The notes: a model not told the origin generated them from the sequence alone. DNA of 64,000 nt from Boletus sp. NGJ (GCA_019096195.1 JAGTXK010000073.1:434001-498000), one strand, 5' to 3'. Counted from the stretch's first letter, positions 1-12,510 are shown. Program-made: numbers and translations.

Positions 1-298
1 CAGAGCTCACCATCCAGGATATTGTCTTTCCCTTTGAGCCCAACGCTGAGCTTCTTCTTCTGAATTGTAATTGCAAGGTCCTTGGCGCGCGTGGGCTTTG
101 GTACAGGAACGACGATATCTACTTCGCCCAGCTCCTGCCTCCAGGTGTATGGAAGAGCTAAGTCACAGTGAGTGTTCGCTATCAGACACACAACTGCGGA
201 CTCCTACCAGCCTGTTCGGAAGCTTCGCGCTCCCTGTCAGCCTTGTCCTTGGCTTCCCTCTCTTCCTTTGAGAGCTTGTCGTACTCATCGTCGGACAT
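1..298 (-). CDS. nudC: NudC-family nuclear movement protein, 3' part missing
   Basis: This is the N-terminal part of a NudC-like protein, an Hsp90-associated cochaperone that supports dynein/LIS1-dependent nuclear migration in the cytoplasm. The start is the ATG at 298-296. Exon 1 runs to 208 and encodes an acidic and basic charged helix beginning MSDDEYDKLSKEE. An intron (207-158, GT-AG) joins in frame to exon 2. Exon 2 begins ALPYTWRQ and continues through IVVPVPKPTRAKDL and KKKLSVGLKGK. That is the first half of the CS/p23-like fold with the Y-x-W-x-Q entry typical of NudC. The gene runs off the left edge of the window, so the rest of the CS domain is not visible. It is divergent from the SUMO ligase at 483, with about 180 bases between the two starts. 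Identification rests on the CS-domain pattern. Confidence 0.85.
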
Positions 299-327
299 GA
301 TGATGATCAGACGAACAAGATTATCCA

Positions 328-333
328 CACGTG
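328..333. promoter_or_regulatory. CACGTG palindrome in nudC/SIZ divergent promoter
   Basis: A CACGTG core in the context ACACGTGA lies 30 bases upstream of the nudC start and 150 bases upstream of the SUMO ligase start. This core is the classical bHLH (Cbf1/E-box type) binding site. Function here is inferred from position only. Confidence 0.45.
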
Positions 334-482
334 ACTAGAGGTGCTACGGATTTTGTTTACGCTTGTGTATTTTGTACAGTGAGCCTGACAGTAACTTGGC
401 CACCTTGCGAAAAGGCGGTTGTCCGTCACCCACTCTTGTGGTCGTGTTCGTCTCTGGTCGCTCGTTGTAATCTTTCAATCTG

Positions 483-3068
483 ATGGCAGCAAACAATGCT
501 TGGACTGACTTTGAAGTAAGTTCCGGTCATCGTGTGCCCCTGCGTCGTTTAATCCCTCCTAGAATTTGCGCCATACTGTCAAGCATAACACTGTCGATAA
601 ACTCAAGCAAATCTTGGCCGGCTTCAATGATCAGTGTCACACTGTTTTTGTCAAGTCTGGAAAGAAGCAGGATTTGATTGATAGAATTGTCCATCAGATG
701 GACGCTTGGAGACAGTCGAATAACATAGAGAAATGGACCAAAGCTCAAGCCATCCTCTATCAGGTCCGTACTTCCGGAATGTGAGTCGAGGATATTTTGT
801 CCGCCTAAGCCAGTGTGCGTCCATCGAATGTGTGGCGTCATGTTATTTAGCGGTTTCGCATACCGCAGGAAATCTTGTTCTCCGTGCCGTGAGCATGTCG
901 TTGATACACCGCTTATCTTTCTAGGTATTCTCAGAGTCGGTCAACAGGCTCGGTGGGGGTCCAGCCAATTCAGACAATGACTCCCGCATCATATGGCTCT
1001 ACGACGATATTCCCTGCGACCTCGACTGGTCGTTACGATCCATACGCGCCACCGCGGGTGCCACCCCCACCAGTGAGCGCTACACCAGTTACAGGTGTAT
1101 CCAAGTTCGGTAAGTTATAGAGTTGTCTTCGCACTACTCTTACTAAACGAGCTTCAGCTATGCGCTTCAAACCATCCCCTTTCTTTCGTGTTGATCAGTC
1201 GGTGTCTGGAATCGCAGAGTGTCCAGGTTTGGTCCACGCTCGTCGGGTGTTTCACCGTATTGACCATCGAACAGAGTCGACAAGCTCGACTGATCGAAAA
1301 CAACAAAGTCTCGCGTTTACTCTCAACAGCGAACAAACTACGAAGCTGAGTTCTACCAGGTATGTTGACAAGTGTGCATCGAACAGCGCACACTCATTAC
1401 CATCCCCAGCCCTAAGTATCAGCTCCGGTTGTATTGTACAACTTCTACCTTTTATAGCCCCAACCCAACGGTTTTTAGGCCACCTGCCGGCCCTTGCCTC
1501 ATAGAATTCCCACCGACGTGTGAAGTACGAGTGAATGGGACGGCACTCCAGGCTAATTTGAAGGGGCTCAAGAAGAAGCCTGGCACTGCGCCACCAGCTG
1601 ACCTTGGCAGAATGGTACGAATGAACGGTCAAAACCGCCTTGAAATGGTATACGTGAACAGCCAGCAACCCGTTCAGCCCAAAGTAAGCAGTTTACAGAA
1701 AGCAAGATCGCCTGCTGACATGCCGAAAGAAATTTTACATGACAGTATTCCTGGTCGAAGTCACCACAGTCGCACAACTGGTAGATAGGTTGAAGAAGGG
1801 CAAATATCGCGGTAGCCAAGATGTTATATCAAAGAGTGGGCTAGTCTTACTTATTTTCCATTAACAAGTTTATCTCTTTTAATAGTGTTCAGACCATCGA
1901 ACGATGACGACGAAATAGTCGCGGGTCCGCAGAAGATGTCCTTGAAGTGCCCGGTATGTTGAATCAGTTAAAGTCACTGTACGGGATAATAACCCGCTCA
2001 TGTTTTCACAGCTGAGCTTCATGCGAGTTCAGACACCATGCAGGTCGATGCTATGTGTACACTCACAATGCTTCGATGCGACTTCGTGGTTTTCTTGTAT
2101 GGAGCAAACAACCACTTGGCTTTGTCCGGTGTGCGAAAAGGTTCTCAGTCCTGATGATCTAATTATTGATGGGTACGCATTTGTATTGCCGGATGATCAC
2201 TCCTAATCCTTGTATTTTCTCCAGGTACTTTGACCAAATTCTGAAGGACACCCCTGAAGATGTCGATGACGTGGTGGTCGAGAACGACGGCCAATGGCAT
2301 ACAAATGATGACACGTTTGCATCTCCCGAATGGCGGGCAACCCATCCTGTCGTCGCGTCGCGTCACTACTCGCCGCCTCGTGAATCGTCGCCTGCATCTG
2401 TAGACGAAGAAGCAGATGCGAGAGCCCACGCGAAGAAACAAGTCGAAATACTTGTTTTAGATTCAGACGACGAGGACGAAGGCCGGGTCAAACGCGAGTT
2501 GTCGATTTCGCATAGTGTTGGGTCGAGTTCGATTCCCAAACCAGTTCCTCTGCGTACAGCACCGGTTGCACAAGAATATCACCAAGAAGACGTAATCGAC
2601 CTTACCGCTGACTCTGAGGATGAACAACCGAGGTCACAGTCCTCATCGCAGCCACAGCCACAATCTCTACGACCCTCGGTAGAGAAGCGGAAAGCCCCGT
2701 CAGGTGCGCCCTCGCCCACAGAACAGATCTGGAAGAAGTCGCGGGTGGATGCTGTCAACACCAACCCGCAGTCGGTTCCGGGTACGCTTCCGCCTATCTC
2801 CCCTGTTGCAGGCGGTGCTGCACGACCATCCATCCTCTGTGGGACTTCAGGACAGCTTCCCCAGACAACATACGTTGGACCGCAGTTGCCCCCGATGCGT
2901 CTCCCTCCAACACCGTATGTAGCACAAGCAAGTGGAGGATACATCTCGCCGGTTGGGGCCACTACTGTGGGGGAGAATCACCACAGCGGTTATGAGCAAT
3001 ATAATGGGAATTATAATTATGGCTCTCATCGTGGTGGATCTGTGTCGCGTTCTGGTGTTTGGCCGTAG
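483..3068 (+). CDS. SIZ/PIAS-type E3 SUMO-protein ligase
   Basis: This protein transfers SUMO from the E2 Ubc9 to nuclear targets. Exon 1 (483-515) encodes MAANNAWTDFE and joins at 563 to a SAP DNA-binding motif (KLKQILAGFN...KSGKKQDLIDRI). A proline-rich linker follows. The PINIT domain spans about 1160-1680 (MRFKPSPFF, then YQLRLYCTT, IEFPPTCEVRVNG and LKGLKKKPG). The SP-RING spans about 1930-2240 and shows CPLSFMRVQTPCRS, a Cys-x-His core and WLCPVCEK. The C-terminal tail (2230-3068) is Ser/Pro rich and holds two acidic hydrophobic stretches (EILVLDSDDEDE and DVIDLTADSEDE) that resemble SUMO-interacting motifs. That domain order is the Siz1/PIAS order. At least six short introns are present. 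One donor choice (780 rather than 763) was made because it keeps the Pro-rich linker open. Confidence 0.92.
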
Positions 3069-3332
3069 TTGTGTGAGAGGGGTGAACAAGGATGTATGAT
3101 ACTTTGCAGTATGGTAGCCCACACCTTACATATAATACTAGTGGCTAGTAATTTGGCATCATGCATGCGTGTTAAGGTTTGCGGAATGCTCGGGCCGAGA
3201 CGGGCCGGTCCATCGGTCAAGAGCGTGAGAGTGTCAATGTTCCGGAACTTTCCGCAGACTGTCAAAAACGCGAAACTTTTCTGGTCGTCTCTCATCTTCC
3301 ATCTTCATCCTTCACCACTCAGCTTTTCAAAA

Positions 3333-4575
3333 ATGGCCGACGTGAAAAAGGTCAAGTCTCCTCAGGACTTCATGAGTTTGTTTCTCTCATCCCTTATCAC
3401 CGCCCTCCATCTCACTCACTTTTCCCAGTTGATTTCCTCATGGGTGGTGTCTCAGCCGTATGCATTCAAGTTTCCCTTTGTCCGGCCTTGTCCTGACTAT
3501 CCGTTGTGTAGGCCGTCGCTAAGACGTCAGCCGCACCCATTGAGCGAATCAAGCTGTTGGTGCAAAACCAGGATGAGATGGTATGTCGCTCGTAGAGTCC
3601 CTCCATCCAACTAACCTGGCTTTCAGATCAAGCAAGGTCGTCTTGCCACACCATACAAAGGTGTTGTTGACGCTTTCTCTCGAACCTACAAGGAAGAAGG
3701 TCTCGTCTCGCTATGGCGTGGAAACACCGCGAACGTGATCCGTTACTTCCCTACGCAGGCCTTGAACTTTGCCTTCAGTATGCCTATTCACTTTATGCTG
3801 TATTCGGTATGTAAACGTTGACCTGCAGAGGACTACTTCAAGTCACTTTTCGGCTTCAAAAAGTCGGAGGGGTACTGGAGTTGGTTCGCTGGTAACGTCG
3901 CCTCTGGTGGTGCCGCCGGTGCTTCATCGCTGCTCTTCGTGTACTCTCTCGATTATGCCCGTACTCGACTTGCCAATGATGCCAAGTCTGCGAAGGGTGG
4001 TGGAGCCCGTCAGTTCAACGGTCTTGTCGATGTCTACAAAAAGACGCTAGCATCTGATGGTATTGCGGGTCTTTACCGTGGCTTCGTTCCATCGGTGGTT
4101 GGTATCATTGTCTATCGTGGTCTCTATTTCGGTGTCTACGATTCGCTCAGTATGTCGCTTGTTCACCTCTGGTCGATTAGTATTGATAACACCCTTACAG
4201 AGCCTGTGGTCCTTGTGGGTGCCCTTGAGGGATCGTTCTTCGCGTCGTTCTTGCTTGGTTGGGGTGTTACAATTGGTGCTGGTCTTGCGTCGTATCCGCT
4301 TGATACCATCCGGTTAGTAGCCTTGCTTGATCGACTAACGTGTTACTGATTTACTGTTTAGTCGTCGTATGATGATGACTTCCGGCGCTGGTGTTCACTA
4401 CAAGTCGATGTTTGATGCCGGGGCGCAAATCGTTGGCAAGGAGGGTGCCAAGTCGTTGTTCAAAGGTGCTGGTGCCAACATTCTCCGTGGTGTTGCTGGT
4501 GCCGGTGTTTTGTCGTTATACGACAAGCTTCAGCAGATTATGTTTGGCAAGGTTTACTCTGGTGGATCTGGCTAG
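3333..4575 (+). CDS. AAC: Mitochondrial ADP/ATP carrier
   Basis: This inner-membrane antiporter exchanges matrix ATP for cytosolic ADP. The start ATG at 3333 gives [14 protein letters not shown]. After an intron the first transmembrane helix [14 protein letters not shown] follows, then [16 protein letters not shown]. The three mitochondrial carrier repeats are recognisable by [14 protein letters not shown] and YPLDTIR. The diagnostic ADP/ATP-carrier signature RRRMMM is rebuilt across the intron ending near 4360. The C-terminus reads [11 protein letters not shown] before the TAG at 4573. Length is about 310 residues, normal for the family, with no presequence, as expected. Five or more short introns interrupt it. 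No close partner is implied by the neighbouring SUMO ligase. Identification is very secure. Confidence 0.97.
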
Positions 4576-4830
4576 ATGATTGTGATGCATGTCCTCTGGG
4601 CCTTGGCTCTGTCCTCTCATTTTATATCTCGATAGACTTGTTTATTCCCCTATTCCTCTGCCATTGGCATTCGAGTATGCACAGTTTACATGCTCTCACT
4701 CTAGTAGCATTTCTGCGAATGCAGACAATGTCTCCCGCCTATCAGTTTGACCTGAGCGCCCCGTCCTCGCCTATGCACTTCTTGTCTCGCCCCAACTTGG
4801 TCTTGTTTTCCATCTTTTACTGCCATCTCC

Positions 4831-7359
4831 ATGAGATGCTTTCAATCCTATTCAGTGGAATGTAGCAACCTTCGCGTTCTCTTCACCTGCCGGCGTGGCT
4901 TCTCCAAGTCTGCGCAGTTTGTCTTGCGGCCGTACCAGCAATCCTGTCTGGATGCATGCCACGCCGCGCTGCGTGCTAAAGTCACTCGCATTGGAGTTTC
5001 CCTACCTACAGGTGCAGGCAAAACAACTGTTTTCACTACACTTCTTTCCCAAATTTCTTCACCCAGACCGTCTCAAGCCTCTGGCTCCTTGATTATTGTC
5101 AACAGTGTCGAGCTTGCACGTCAAGCAGCGGCTCAAGCAGAACAAACACACCCTCATTGGAACGTCGAGCTCGAACAAGGCATCCATCACCGAGCAAGCG
5201 GGCGAGCAGATGTGTGAGTCTCGGGTGTGATTATTGGATCTCTCACTAGTGAGATGCATGCAGGACTGTGGCGACGTACCAGACACTGCTCCAGCCACAC
5301 CGCCTGGCGAAATTTCGACCAGAGAATTTAAAGGCGATCATCGTAGACGAGGCACACCATGCTGCAGCCCCCTCGTAAGTACTCCCCACCCGACACAGGA
5401 ACGCGATGACCATGTGACTTCCTAGCTATCGTCGAATACTATCACATTTTAACGCTGACATCAAGAACCCCGATCCATACTTCATACCTCCCCCCTTACC
5501 ATGTTCCATTCCGATTATTGGGTTCTCAGCCACATTCAGCCGTCATGATGGCCTTGCACTTGGTTCAGTATTCGAGAAAATAGTTTACCACCGCGATTTC
5601 CTTGACATGATCAAAGAACAATGGCAAGCTTATCTGCACCCGATTCGTGCAAGTCAGTCATAAGCTGACCACAGGTTATGTGATGTGCGGTTCACCTCTG
5701 TTAAAGCTACCATCAATTTGCAAGGTGTCGCTCTCAATTCCCGGACAGGGGACTTCAATGCCTCTGGTCTCGCTCACATCATCAACACCGAGACCATCAA
5801 TAACCTCGTCGTGCAGGCATGGCTTGACCGTGCGTGTACGTATTTTGAACGCCGGAACAGACACTATTCACTTATCAGCGTCCCATCCCTAGCATCTGAT
5901 CGCAAGTCGACCCTGGTGTTTTGCGTCAATCTCGCCCATGTTAAACACCTTACAAAAGCTTTTCGAGAGTTTGGAATTGATGCTCGTCACCTACACTCCA
6001 ACACACCGGCAAATGAGCGGCAAACATTGATTACAGAGTTCAAGGCTGGAGGCTATCCTGTTTTGGTCAATTGTGGTATGTCGCGCGGGGTTCAGCGTTG
6101 ATGACTGAGTAGAATACTACACAATCATCAGCAATCTTGACAGAAGGCGCGGACATTCCGAACGTTGACTGCATTGTTATTTGTCGTCCTACACGGTCTC
6201 GAAATGTTTATGCACAAATGGTACGCCACATGTGCCTTTTAATTTATATAGATTTTTCACCCCTTGCTGCAGATTGGCAGAGGCATGCGACAGTCCCCTG
6301 CAAGCGGAAAAGTTGATTGTCGCATCATCGACTTTGTGGATTCGACTTCTCGTATTTCTGGTATTGTCTCGATACCAACCCTACTTGGCTTGGATCCTAG
6401 TGAAATCGTCGATGGTCAGTATTCTTAGCCCTTCCATCGGTTATTAGACGCTCATCGTCGAGACAGATGCCAGCATCGCCGACTTGAGAGCTAGAGCGGA
6501 GTCTATCAGCTCTTGCAACTTGAACAATATCACAGTCAACTCAGATTACGGTGCCATACCTGAGCCAGCTTCTGTTACTTATCTTGACTATGATGATCCC
6601 TTCGCGATGGTCGACAGCTTTTCCGGGGCACCTCACATTTCGAGGCTGAGTCCAAACGCATGGGTTGGGTGTGGTTCTGACACCTATGTCCTCGAATGCC
6701 TTGGGAAAGGTTATATACGAATTGAACCTAATCCCAAAGGTGAAGGTGAATTCACGATACACAAAGTCGGGGCCAAAAACACTTATCGAAAATGCAGCGT
6801 GCTTCCGCGCTACATACACTGAGGCGACTATGCACTTTTCTTCCGCCAGACAGTTGAAATTGTCTCCTTTCATGCGGAAACGGTTGATATCCACCGCAGA
6901 CACGCTGCATGACGCACTCAAGGGCTGTGATACTTATGCAATTCAGAAGGTACTCCGCGGGCCACTCGCTTTAGGGTATGTATTCATGCGGATATTCTGC
7001 ATCGTTGCTGATATGGAACAGTTTGCGCCGTAGTGCCAGGTGGCGACAAGCCCCGGCCACAGAAAGCCAGAAGACATTTATCAATAAGAGGAGAGGAAAA
7101 CACGCGATGGATCGGGCAAGCGTTGCAGAGGCCACGGAGAAGCTTACCAAAGGGGAGGCTGCGAATATCATCACCCGCCTGAAGCATGGGGCTCAAGTAC
7201 GTAATCCGTATTCTCAGAATCTTTCTAGTTCAAACAATCACCCAGACATATTATGAGAGAAAGGTGAAGGAGGACCGCAAAGAATTGCAACTTGCCAAGA
7301 AAGAGAGACTACGAGTAGCACGCAGCACAGTGCAAGTTGGGCCACTGGATCAACGTTGA
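4831..7359 (+). CDS. IRC3: IRC3-like mitochondrial superfamily 2 DNA helicase
   Basis: IRC3 is a DEAH-type helicase that keeps mitochondrial DNA stable by unwinding branched molecules. The start at 4831 gives a basic, Ser/Arg-containing leader (MRCFQSY...[10 protein letters not shown]) suited to mitochondrial import. It is followed by the Q-like [10 protein letters not shown] and Walker [10 protein letters not shown]. Motif II appears as VDEAHHA (about 5347), motif III as SATF (about 5530), the helicase C domain as [12 protein letters not shown], and motif VI as IGRGMRQ (about 6270). A long C-terminal extension continues to the TGA at 7357, as in fungal IRC3. The stop lies only 6 bases from the stop of the convergent pseudouridine gene, so the two 3' UTRs must overlap. 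Many introns are present. Other bacterial-type UvrB/RecQ-like helicases are less likely. Confidence 0.85.
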
Positions 7360-7365
7360 TATATA

Positions 7366-10300
7366 TTAGATATTAGATAATGATGGTGACACCGCGTGCG
7401 GACTCTGCAAAGTCAGAATAGCTGCCTGTTGAGCGATATCTAATGCCTTCGATGAAGTCGATGGACTGTTGAACGCGTGAGGATCTCGAGCGAGAACAGC
7501 TAGTAACGCTCCAACAAGCGAATCTCCGGCTCCGGTAGAGTTTAGTGCCACATCCTGGGTTGTCTGTAGAGGGGGGAAGTGCTGGACAACCAACATCTCA
7601 TCCGAGGTCGGGGAGTGAGCAATGACATATCGACAGCGCGGATCGCTGCGTTGCGCTGCCCAGGCACTTGCTTCTGCTTGATCAAGTCGCATTATGACCA
7701 ATACACCAAGCTCTCCACACTTAACCACGATGTGCTGGAAGAACGGCAGGAGGTTGACAGCCATTTGGACGATGCCCCTATCAGCTATGAATGACAACGT
7801 GCCCAAATCTGATGCTGTGTCTGAGACCGCTCTCTTCGCGAGCTGCACCAAGTCAGTGCGGAATTGGGATCCCAGCCCGAAGCTATCAATCACGTTCCAC
7901 CAACGCTCATGAGCCATCAGGTCGGAATTGTTGCGGGCATCCTGATACATCTGGGCAAGTTCAATCAAATTCGGCGAGACGAATGATATCACTGATCGGG
8001 TGGACCTTGCAAGGTTTGCGGTTATTGCAGGCAAGATACGCGAGGCCTTGACCACTGAAGTTGGTTCACTAATTTTGGTCGGCAAAGAAATCGAGAGCGA
8101 ATAAAGGACACCTACAAGAATGCTGAACGAAACTAGGTCATTAAATATACACCCGAGAACTAAACAACGTACTTTGAATACCCATCTTTAAACTCTCTGT
8201 CACAATAGTGGTAAGCACATCCGAGGAAATGTTCCCGTCGAGGGCAAGAAGTTGAGGGCAGTGATCTCGGAGAATGGCGAGTATCTGAGACGTCTCAGCG
8301 GCAAACCATGAATGTTGGGTGGAAGTCATGTCTACCTGGTCTGCTTCCCAAGCATGTGGAAGGTCCATATCAGAAACCCCGCAGCGTAGTTCGCCATGTG
8401 AATCAAGAAGCAGATTGCAAACAGCACTCTGTCGGCCTTGAATGGACACCAGTCCATCCGTCCGCATTCCGAGTGACTGGGTCTTTGCACCGATCAATTT
8501 GCCAAAATCATCGTTGCCTATTGGGGCGACAAGCAATGTCGCAGAATCATTTCCAGTTGACCCGGACATCATTCTGTGAGTTGCCTCGGCGATGTTGCGA
8601 GCGACACCACCCAGCGATACGGACACCTTCCCGGGGTAGGTGCTCTTTTGATCAGACTTGATAAGCACCTCGGCTTGTGAAGTAATGTCTACAGCGGCGC
8701 ATCCCATGACAACAACTGTCGCTTTCCAAACACTGGGAATTGCATCCTTTCTTCCTGCGCTCCCAGAGCCATATTCAACCGGCTTGGTTTTCTGGATGAT
8801 CTGCGAGGGAGAACCCGTACGGAAATCACTGTAAAAATGCTGGGTACAGCGTCGGTTAGGATGCTGTTTTAGTTCGGTACGCAACTCACATTTTTACCAC
8901 TCTGGTATTCGCTCGCAAGCTTAGCATACTCCACAGCGATTTGTCCACCTGATATGTCGTAGCGTATATCGCGGCGAAAGAAGTTCGTTGAGGTGAGTCA
9001 CTCACCGACGAGGGCAGAGTTTTGGACCAGGGCGACATCTACGAGTCATAATGAATGTCGTGGGCAAGAAGACGTGCAACACGTCGCTTACTGCTCGCCA
9101 AGGATTTACCACTCGTGAGCTCGCCAACACGCTTAAGAAGCCATGGTGTCACCTCCTTCCCCGACTTTGATACACCCGCCTCCTCTGACTCCCGTAGAGC
9201 AGTTTCGATGGCTTCTTGTAACACAGCACCATGGGCTTCGTGCTTCTCCGGGATAGGGACGGCAAATAGAACACCATTTGACATGCCGAGCTGCCTTTGT
9301 ATGTCTGTCGGTTCACAGTCACCAGATAGTCGAACGAGGCCGAATGATATCCTCACAAAGAATTCTGGCAGCAGCCTCTGGGTCATCGATCCTCCACGGG
9401 GACTGAAGCTTGCGTCAGCATCACAATTATATCGATAACCCTTGGACAAACCTTAAAACCACTTTTGCGGGAGTAGAATGCAGGGAAGTCGTTTGACTCA
9501 GCGTATGATATAACAGGTACCCCGAGGGTTTCCTACACAGATATTGGATGAGAAAATACCCGAGAAGAGCATCTAAGTATGCGACACACGAGATACTCCA
9601 GTGTCCTGTGAATGAATCTCAATCCTCGAGATAAACGAGATCCGAACATACTTTGACTTACCTCCCTATGTCCAAGATCGACTTTACTCCAGCTGAAACC
9701 AAACCCACAGGACAACGAGCAAGTTCGTGGAGATCAGCTGAAACATCCATTGCTGTCGGGGATCCTCGATTCAGTCGATACCAGAGAAAAACGCGAAATG
9801 ACACGTACTTTTCTCTCCCCCACGATGTACTCCGCCAAGGCTGTGGATACATGAGTGACCGAGTTAATTGCGCCCGTATGCCTCTCACCCCCCAGTGGAA
9901 AAGATCTGATAATGTGGTAAGCCAAAGGCACTTGAATCTGACATTAGGAATCATGCCTTGATGCCCGCTAGCGCAGCAAATATCAATGTTGAGCTACACG
10001 TAGTCCCGCCGTCTCTCTTTGATGCTATAGCAACAGCGATATCCCTCCTGGACAACTTCACAGGACTTGTACTTCGATCCGCAAGTCGCACTAGCTCGGT
10101 GGGTTGAAGACCGACTTTGACACGACCTTCGATGAGGCCTATTGTGGCAGGGGTACTCCCGGTGGACCTGACGATATTCTCTACTGATTGTGCCATCTCC
10201 AAGGAGGTGGGGTACGGCATTCCATGAGTGATTATCGTAGACTCCAGCGCTACCACTGGACGGCCATTCGCCAATGCCTCTTCGACTTCTGGGTGCACGT

Positions 10301-10412
10301 CGATGGGAACACCATGTGATGCCGAGCGGTGTGTCAGAGAGAACGGACGACCTCGAGTTAATCGAGAGACGCTCCCAACAGAAATGCGCGTGCGGTGGCC
10401 CGTCGCGAACAT
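7366..10412 (-). CDS. Bifunctional pseudouridine-5'-phosphate glycosidase / PfkB pseudouridine kinase
   Basis: The enzyme salvages pseudouridine. The PfkB part phosphorylates it and the PsuG part splits the C-C glycosidic bond to uracil and ribose 5-phosphate. From the ATG at 10412, a possible targeting leader precedes HPEVEEALANGRPVVALEST, IITHGMPYP and IEGRVKVGL. These hold the Glu and Lys expected in the PsuG active site. MDVSADLHEL and PVGLVSAGVKSILDIGR follow at about 9730-9650. The rest of PsuG ends near 9040. The kinase part starts near 8720 (VMGCAAVDI), shows SLGGVARNIAEA, and ends with NSTGAGDS near 7530, which carries the PfkB catalytic Asp. This order matches the fission yeast C1861.05-type fusion. 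It shares a 107-base divergent promoter with MoaE. Confidence 0.92.
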
Positions 10413-10519
10413 GCAGCAGACTAATGACTCGGAGTAGGACTCTAAGCGAGCGGAGCCAGCGTTTTGATGGCTTTGGTGTGATTAGATTTTACCACTGATA
10501 CCTTTGCTTTGCTCCAACG

Positions 10520-11093
10520 ATGGCTTACCCGAGCACCTCAACCGCAACGAGAGAGAACCGGGATGGTGGCACCTGTGTCTTGACCTACGAGCCTCTCAAT
10601 GTAGACGCGATCATGCGTACAGTGAGTGATGATAACGCTGGTGCAACAGCCGTCTTCATTGGCACCACTCGCAACTCCTTCAAAGGTATGTAGCATGATG
10701 TAGGCATCGTCATTAATATTGACATGCCATGTAATCAATCCCGCAGGCAAAGTAGTGACGCGCTTAGAATATCAAGCTTACAGCAAGTTGGCCATTAAAA
10801 CTATGGTCCAAATCCTCCAGGATGCTCGTGAAGCAGCATCTCGTTCGACACACCAACCACCGCTTCACAACGTTCCTTCTCTCACATCATGCACCATCCA
10901 TCATCGCCTAGGAACCGTTCCAGTGGGCGAGCCGTCAATAGTCATTGCGGTATCATCGCCGCATCGCAAGGAGGCTTTCGCAGCATGCGAACGGATACTC
11001 GAGGACGTGAAGGAGAAGGCACAGATCTGGAAGAGGGAGTACTATGAAGGGATGGAGGAGGAAGAGGCGGAATGGAAAGCGAATAACTGCTGA
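10520..11093 (+). CDS. Molybdopterin synthase catalytic subunit (MoaE / MOCS2B)
   Basis: This subunit, with the sulphur carrier MoaD, inserts the dithiolene sulphurs into precursor Z to make molybdopterin in the cytosol. The start ATG at 10520 gives MAYPSTSTATRENRDGG. It is followed by CVLTYEPLNVDAIM and AVFIGTTRNSFKG (the loop after the first strand), with one intron near 10686-10745. Exon 2 has VTRLEYQAYSKLA, the HHRLGTVPVGE loop, VAVSSPHRKEAF-type residues and the AQIWKREYYEG end that carries the conserved active-site lysine. The length of about 175 residues is normal. The gene is tail to tail with ICE2, with 65 bases between stops. It implies the fungus makes molybdenum cofactor, for example for nitrate reductase or sulphite oxidase. 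Confidence 0.93.
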
Positions 11094-11158
11094 TCCAGAA
11101 AGATGCGCGTTTTTTGGAGACATGCGTGGCGTTGTCCATAAGACGCCATCTGGACAAT

Positions 11159-12510
11159 TTACTCCACTTTCCATTTGGTGCTCACATCATCACCATCTGG
11201 GCTAACGACGAGCTCTACAGACCATAGCAGGAGGGTAAACATGACATTTGCCCAGCGCCACCAAATTTGGGATGCAGGGTCCAAAACTGCAGACATGTTT
11301 GAAGCGTTAGCGTTGGGATACAGAGTGCATGAGAAACGCACGCAGCAGATGTGAGTACACCATCACAAATATGAGTTGTCGGTATGTCAGCAGGATACGA
11401 GTCAACATCGATGTCTGCAAGGCATTTCCAACAGTCAGCTGTGTATAGAAGCTACGTTTCTGAGGTCATACAGGTCTGCCATCCCACCCATCGTTTGTTG
11501 AGTCATCCGACTCCCAAGCATCTGCACCGATCGTAGGAAGTATGCGTGAGGCAAACTGGAGAATAGTCAGTCGGTAAAATAGCGCGACGAGCACCGGCTT
11601 TGGGAGGGTATTCGTAATGAAGGTGACGAGTGTTTGAAGATGGGGAAGGATATTAGATAAAAGCGGTGCGCTGTAGGCGTTGTTTCAGTACGTGGCACAT
11701 GTAGATGCGATAGGTGTCACATACTATGAAGATGCGGGATCCGAGAATGATGTCCGATCAAAGCCACAGAGCCAGATGTTGTAGGCCAGAAACAAAGAGA
11801 GCATCGAAGACTCTACAATGTTTGTCCGGCGGAGGCGGAAGCCAATCACCGTCAGGAACAAGAAAGCGGTCAATGCTACGCCCAACAGTGTGGAAGAGAG
11901 CGGTGATGTTGCTGCAGCTGGATACGCCTGTGTGAGCAAAAATGAGAGAGAGTAACAGCAAGGCAGATGAACAACCCGACCACGACGATCCACCAGGCTG
12001 CAACAACATACGCTGCTGCTGATGCAATGAGGATGCCAAATTGATAGCTTTCTGCTTCATCTGCCAACTCCTTTCCAACCTGACCGACTTTCTGGGCGAA
12101 GAGCAGGCTAGAGAGACCCTCCATGGCTACATAGGTTGGTCCCGAAAACGTCAAGATTTTACCCCACCAACTGACTGCAGTGGCTAGTATTGGATGAACA
12201 GACTGTGAGAAGGCATTGAAGGATACAAGGAGTAGGAAAGGGTGCATGGGAACCTGCATGACGGAGAGCAGCTGCGACCCCCAGAGAAGGATGAGTGTGC
12301 CATGGATGAACGAATGCACAGAAAGTAGAAGCGAGAGCAGAAGGAACGCGGGAGTGGAGAGGGTTGCGAGGGTCAAAGGGAGGTAAAGCAATATCTGGAG
12401 CACGGTAGACAACCTGGAGCAAGTAAGATTGGGCACGATGAATGCAGGACATGCACTGGCACGTACCTCGCCGTGTGGGACAGCGCACTCCATAGTATCC
12501 ATGGATTCAT
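11159..12510 (-). CDS. ICE2: ICE2-family ER membrane protein
   Basis: ICE2 proteins sit in the endoplasmic reticulum and influence cortical ER inheritance, lipid-droplet use and the Spo7-Nem1 phosphatase. The start at 12510 gives MNPWILWSALSHTAR, spliced to LSTVLQILLYLPLTL. Several hydrophobic helices follow, for example AFLLLSLLLSVHSFIHGTL and AYVVAAWWIVVVGLF. The family-like segment ARILPTIGAD-type appears here as SRILPTIGADAWESDD near 11520. The C-terminal helix WWRWANVMFTLLLWSVELV ends in KWKVE before the TAA at 11159. The last intron had to be placed at a GTGCGT donor near 11335 to keep YSHLLLLDPASQ open. Identification rests on the helix pattern and the ILPTIGAD segment. Confidence 0.8.
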
